54,002 nt of DNA, taken from assembly GCA_024763135.1 (NCBI GenBank), contig JANTGD010000001.1:1-54002 (forward strand), in the 5' to 3' direction. Below are positions 52,926-54,002 of the stretch, piece after piece (within the stretch, counting starts at the first letter, position 1; every line of letters starts with the position of its first letter). A program made the translations under genes and the position numbers. Source of the DNA: Thiotrichales bacterium (lineage in GTDB: Bacteria > Pseudomonadota > Gammaproteobacteria > UWMA-0217). Below the pieces are notes generated by a model that worked only from the letters and a program-made list of their open reading frames with translations, searched no databases and was not told the DNA's origin.

Positions 52926-52936
52926 TGCGCTACCTC

Positions 52937-53764
52937 TTACTTACGGTTTCTATGACGCACGATTAAGTTATCAGTACGTTTATTTTTACGAGTCTTAAAG
53001 CCCTTAGTTGGCACCCCCCAAGGACTGACTGGATGCCGCCCTCCGGATGTCCGACCTTCACCGCCACCATGAGGGTGATCAACAGGGTTCATTGCGACAC
53101 CTCTTACAGTGGGCCTGACACCTCGCCAGCGCTTGGCACCAGCCTTACCCAGTTTCTGAAGATTATGCTCACCATTGGATACTTCACCGATAGTGGCGCG
53201 GCAGTCAGCTCTCACTTTACGCATTTCGCCTGAGCGCAATCTCAGCGTCGCGTAACCACCTTCTCTTGCAACTACCTGTACCGACGCACCAGCACTTCGC
53301 GCCAGCTGAGCACCTTTGCCAGGCTTGAGTTCGACTGCATGCACAACTGTACCTACTGGGATGCTGGTTAACGGCAGCGTATTCCCCGGCTTAATCGGAA
53401 CAGATACACCTGACACGACTTGGTCCCCAGCCTTGACTTTATTTGGCGCGAGGATATATCGGCGCTCTCCATCCGCGTATAGAATTAACGCGATATGCGC
53501 ACTCCTATTCGGGTCATATTCAATTCTTTCTACGCGCGCAGGCACCGAATCCTTGTTTCGTTTGAAATCGATCACGCGGTAACGCTGTTTATGCCCACCA
53601 CCGACGTGCCGGGTGGTAATGCGCCCATCCGTATTGCGCCCGCCGGTTTTCGACTTTTTCTCGACCAGCGCAGGGTGAGGCGCCCCCTTATAAAGGCCTT
53701 TCCTTTCGACGCTTACCTGGAACCGCCTCCCGGGAGAAGTTGGTCTTGCTTTTACTGTCGACAT
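52937..53764 (-). CDS. rplB: 50S ribosomal protein L2
   Basis: This 275-aa protein of the peptidyl-transferase centre has GGGHKQRYRVIDFKRNKDSV and the C-terminal VRGVAMNPVDHPHGGGEGRT containing the conserved His needed for activity. Length is normal. It lies 11 bp after rplW. Confidence 0.98.
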   Translation of the reverse strand: MSTVKARPTSPGRRFQVSVERKGLYKGAPHPALVEKKSKTGGRNTDGRITTRHVGGGHKQRYRVIDFKRNKDSVPARVERIEYDPNRSAHIALILYADGERRYILAPNKVKAGDQVVSGVSVPIKPGNTLPLTSIPVGTVVHAVELKPGKGAQLARSAGASVQVVAREGGYATLRLRSGEMRKVRADCRATIGEVSNGEHNLQKLGKAGAKRWRGVRPTVRGVAMNPVDHPHGGGEGRTSGGRHPVSPWGVPTKGFKTRKNKRTDNLIVRHRNRK

Positions 53765-53775
53765 ATATTGATACC

Positions 53776-54002
53776 CTACTCAACTCCACCAAACTCAATT
53801 TCCTGACCAGCGGCAACTCTCACGTAAGCCTTTCGCCAATCGCTCCGTTTCCCCTGGCGCATCCCAAAACGCTTTTGCTTTCCCTTGACATTAACAACCC
53901 GAACAGAATCAACCTGAACATCGAACAGATTCTCGACGGCTTTTTTTACTTCCGACTTACTGGCGTCAGCAGCCACCTTGAACACATACTGATTACTGTT
54001 CT
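53776..54002 (-). CDS. rplW: 50S ribosomal protein L23 (5' end cut by the window)
   Basis: The reading frame stays open to the window edge. The visible 75 or so residues, NSNQYVFKVAADASKSEVKK onward, correspond to the L23 core and C-terminus; roughly the first 20-25 residues lie outside. L23 forms the exit-tunnel docking site for trigger factor and SRP. The GTG at 53985 is an internal Val codon, not the start. Confidence 0.95.
   Translation of the reverse strand, partial: NSNQYVFKVAADASKSEVKKAVENLFDVQVDSVRVVNVKGKQKRFGMRQGKRSDWRKAYVRVAAGQEIEFGGVE

Noticed and set aside
1..54002. CRISPR array or prophage
   Set aside because: No regularly spaced short repeats and no phage structural or integrase genes are seen on either strand.

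Overview
The window comes from a gammaproteobacterium of intermediate G+C. The evidence is the miaB-ybeZ-ybeY operon, an E. coli-type S10/spc/alpha ribosomal operon order, and an ssb/uvrA divergent pair with a ferritin-like gene near rplQ, an arrangement I remember from Pseudomonas-type genomes. No single gene identifies the genus. There is no rRNA, tRNA, CRISPR array or intact transposase gene.

Layout from left to right. (1) 0.4-4.3 kb, minus strand: ybeY, ybeZ, miaB, then galE. (2) 4.6-23.3 kb: a surface-polysaccharide locus. WbpM-like and WbpL-like genes (minus) supply and initiate the glycan. A long AT-rich divergent spacer leads into a plus-strand cluster: Wzm/Wzt ABC exporter with a glycan-binding Wzt tail, a 981-aa protein joining a methyltransferase to two glycosyltransferases (WsaE-like), a WsaF-like transferase, two GT2 rhamnosyltransferase-like proteins and an odd SDR protein. 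Convergent minus-strand genes make UDP-GlcA/UDP-GalA (ugd, UDP-glucuronate 4-epimerase) and dTDP-rhamnose (rmlB, rmlD, rmlA; rmlC is not in the window). The inferred product is an ABC-exported, probably rhamnose-rich and methyl-capped O-polysaccharide. (3) 24.2-28.1 kb: ssb, uvrA and a rubrerythrin-like ferritin. (4) 28.9-39.8 kb: a 13-gene, tightly overlapping minus-strand operon for a membrane-bound complex. Its order matches archaeal MBX/MBS complexes (Mrp E-F-G-D-EF-C, two antiporter-like subunits, then H, B, C, D modules). The last subunit is fused to a GltD/NfnL-type FAD-NAD(P) flavoprotein. The 49-kDa-like subunit keeps only the first cysteine of each NiFe CxxC motif and lacks the usual complex I quinone residues. 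This is the most unusual system in the window. (5) 40.6-41.4 kb: an S-adenosyl-L-methionine hydrolase-type protein. (6) 41.9-54.0 kb, minus strand: ribosomal genes from rplW (cut by the window edge) to rplQ, with secY, rpmJ and rpoA.

Non-coding structure: three families of short, transposase-less elements with terminal inverted repeats sit almost exactly at the boundaries of these modules. They are a 168-bp TTAA-ended family (three copies), an ACTAGT-ended family (two copies, one carrying a nested copy of the first family) and one 144-bp element. All identifications come from reading motifs and translations; no database search was possible.
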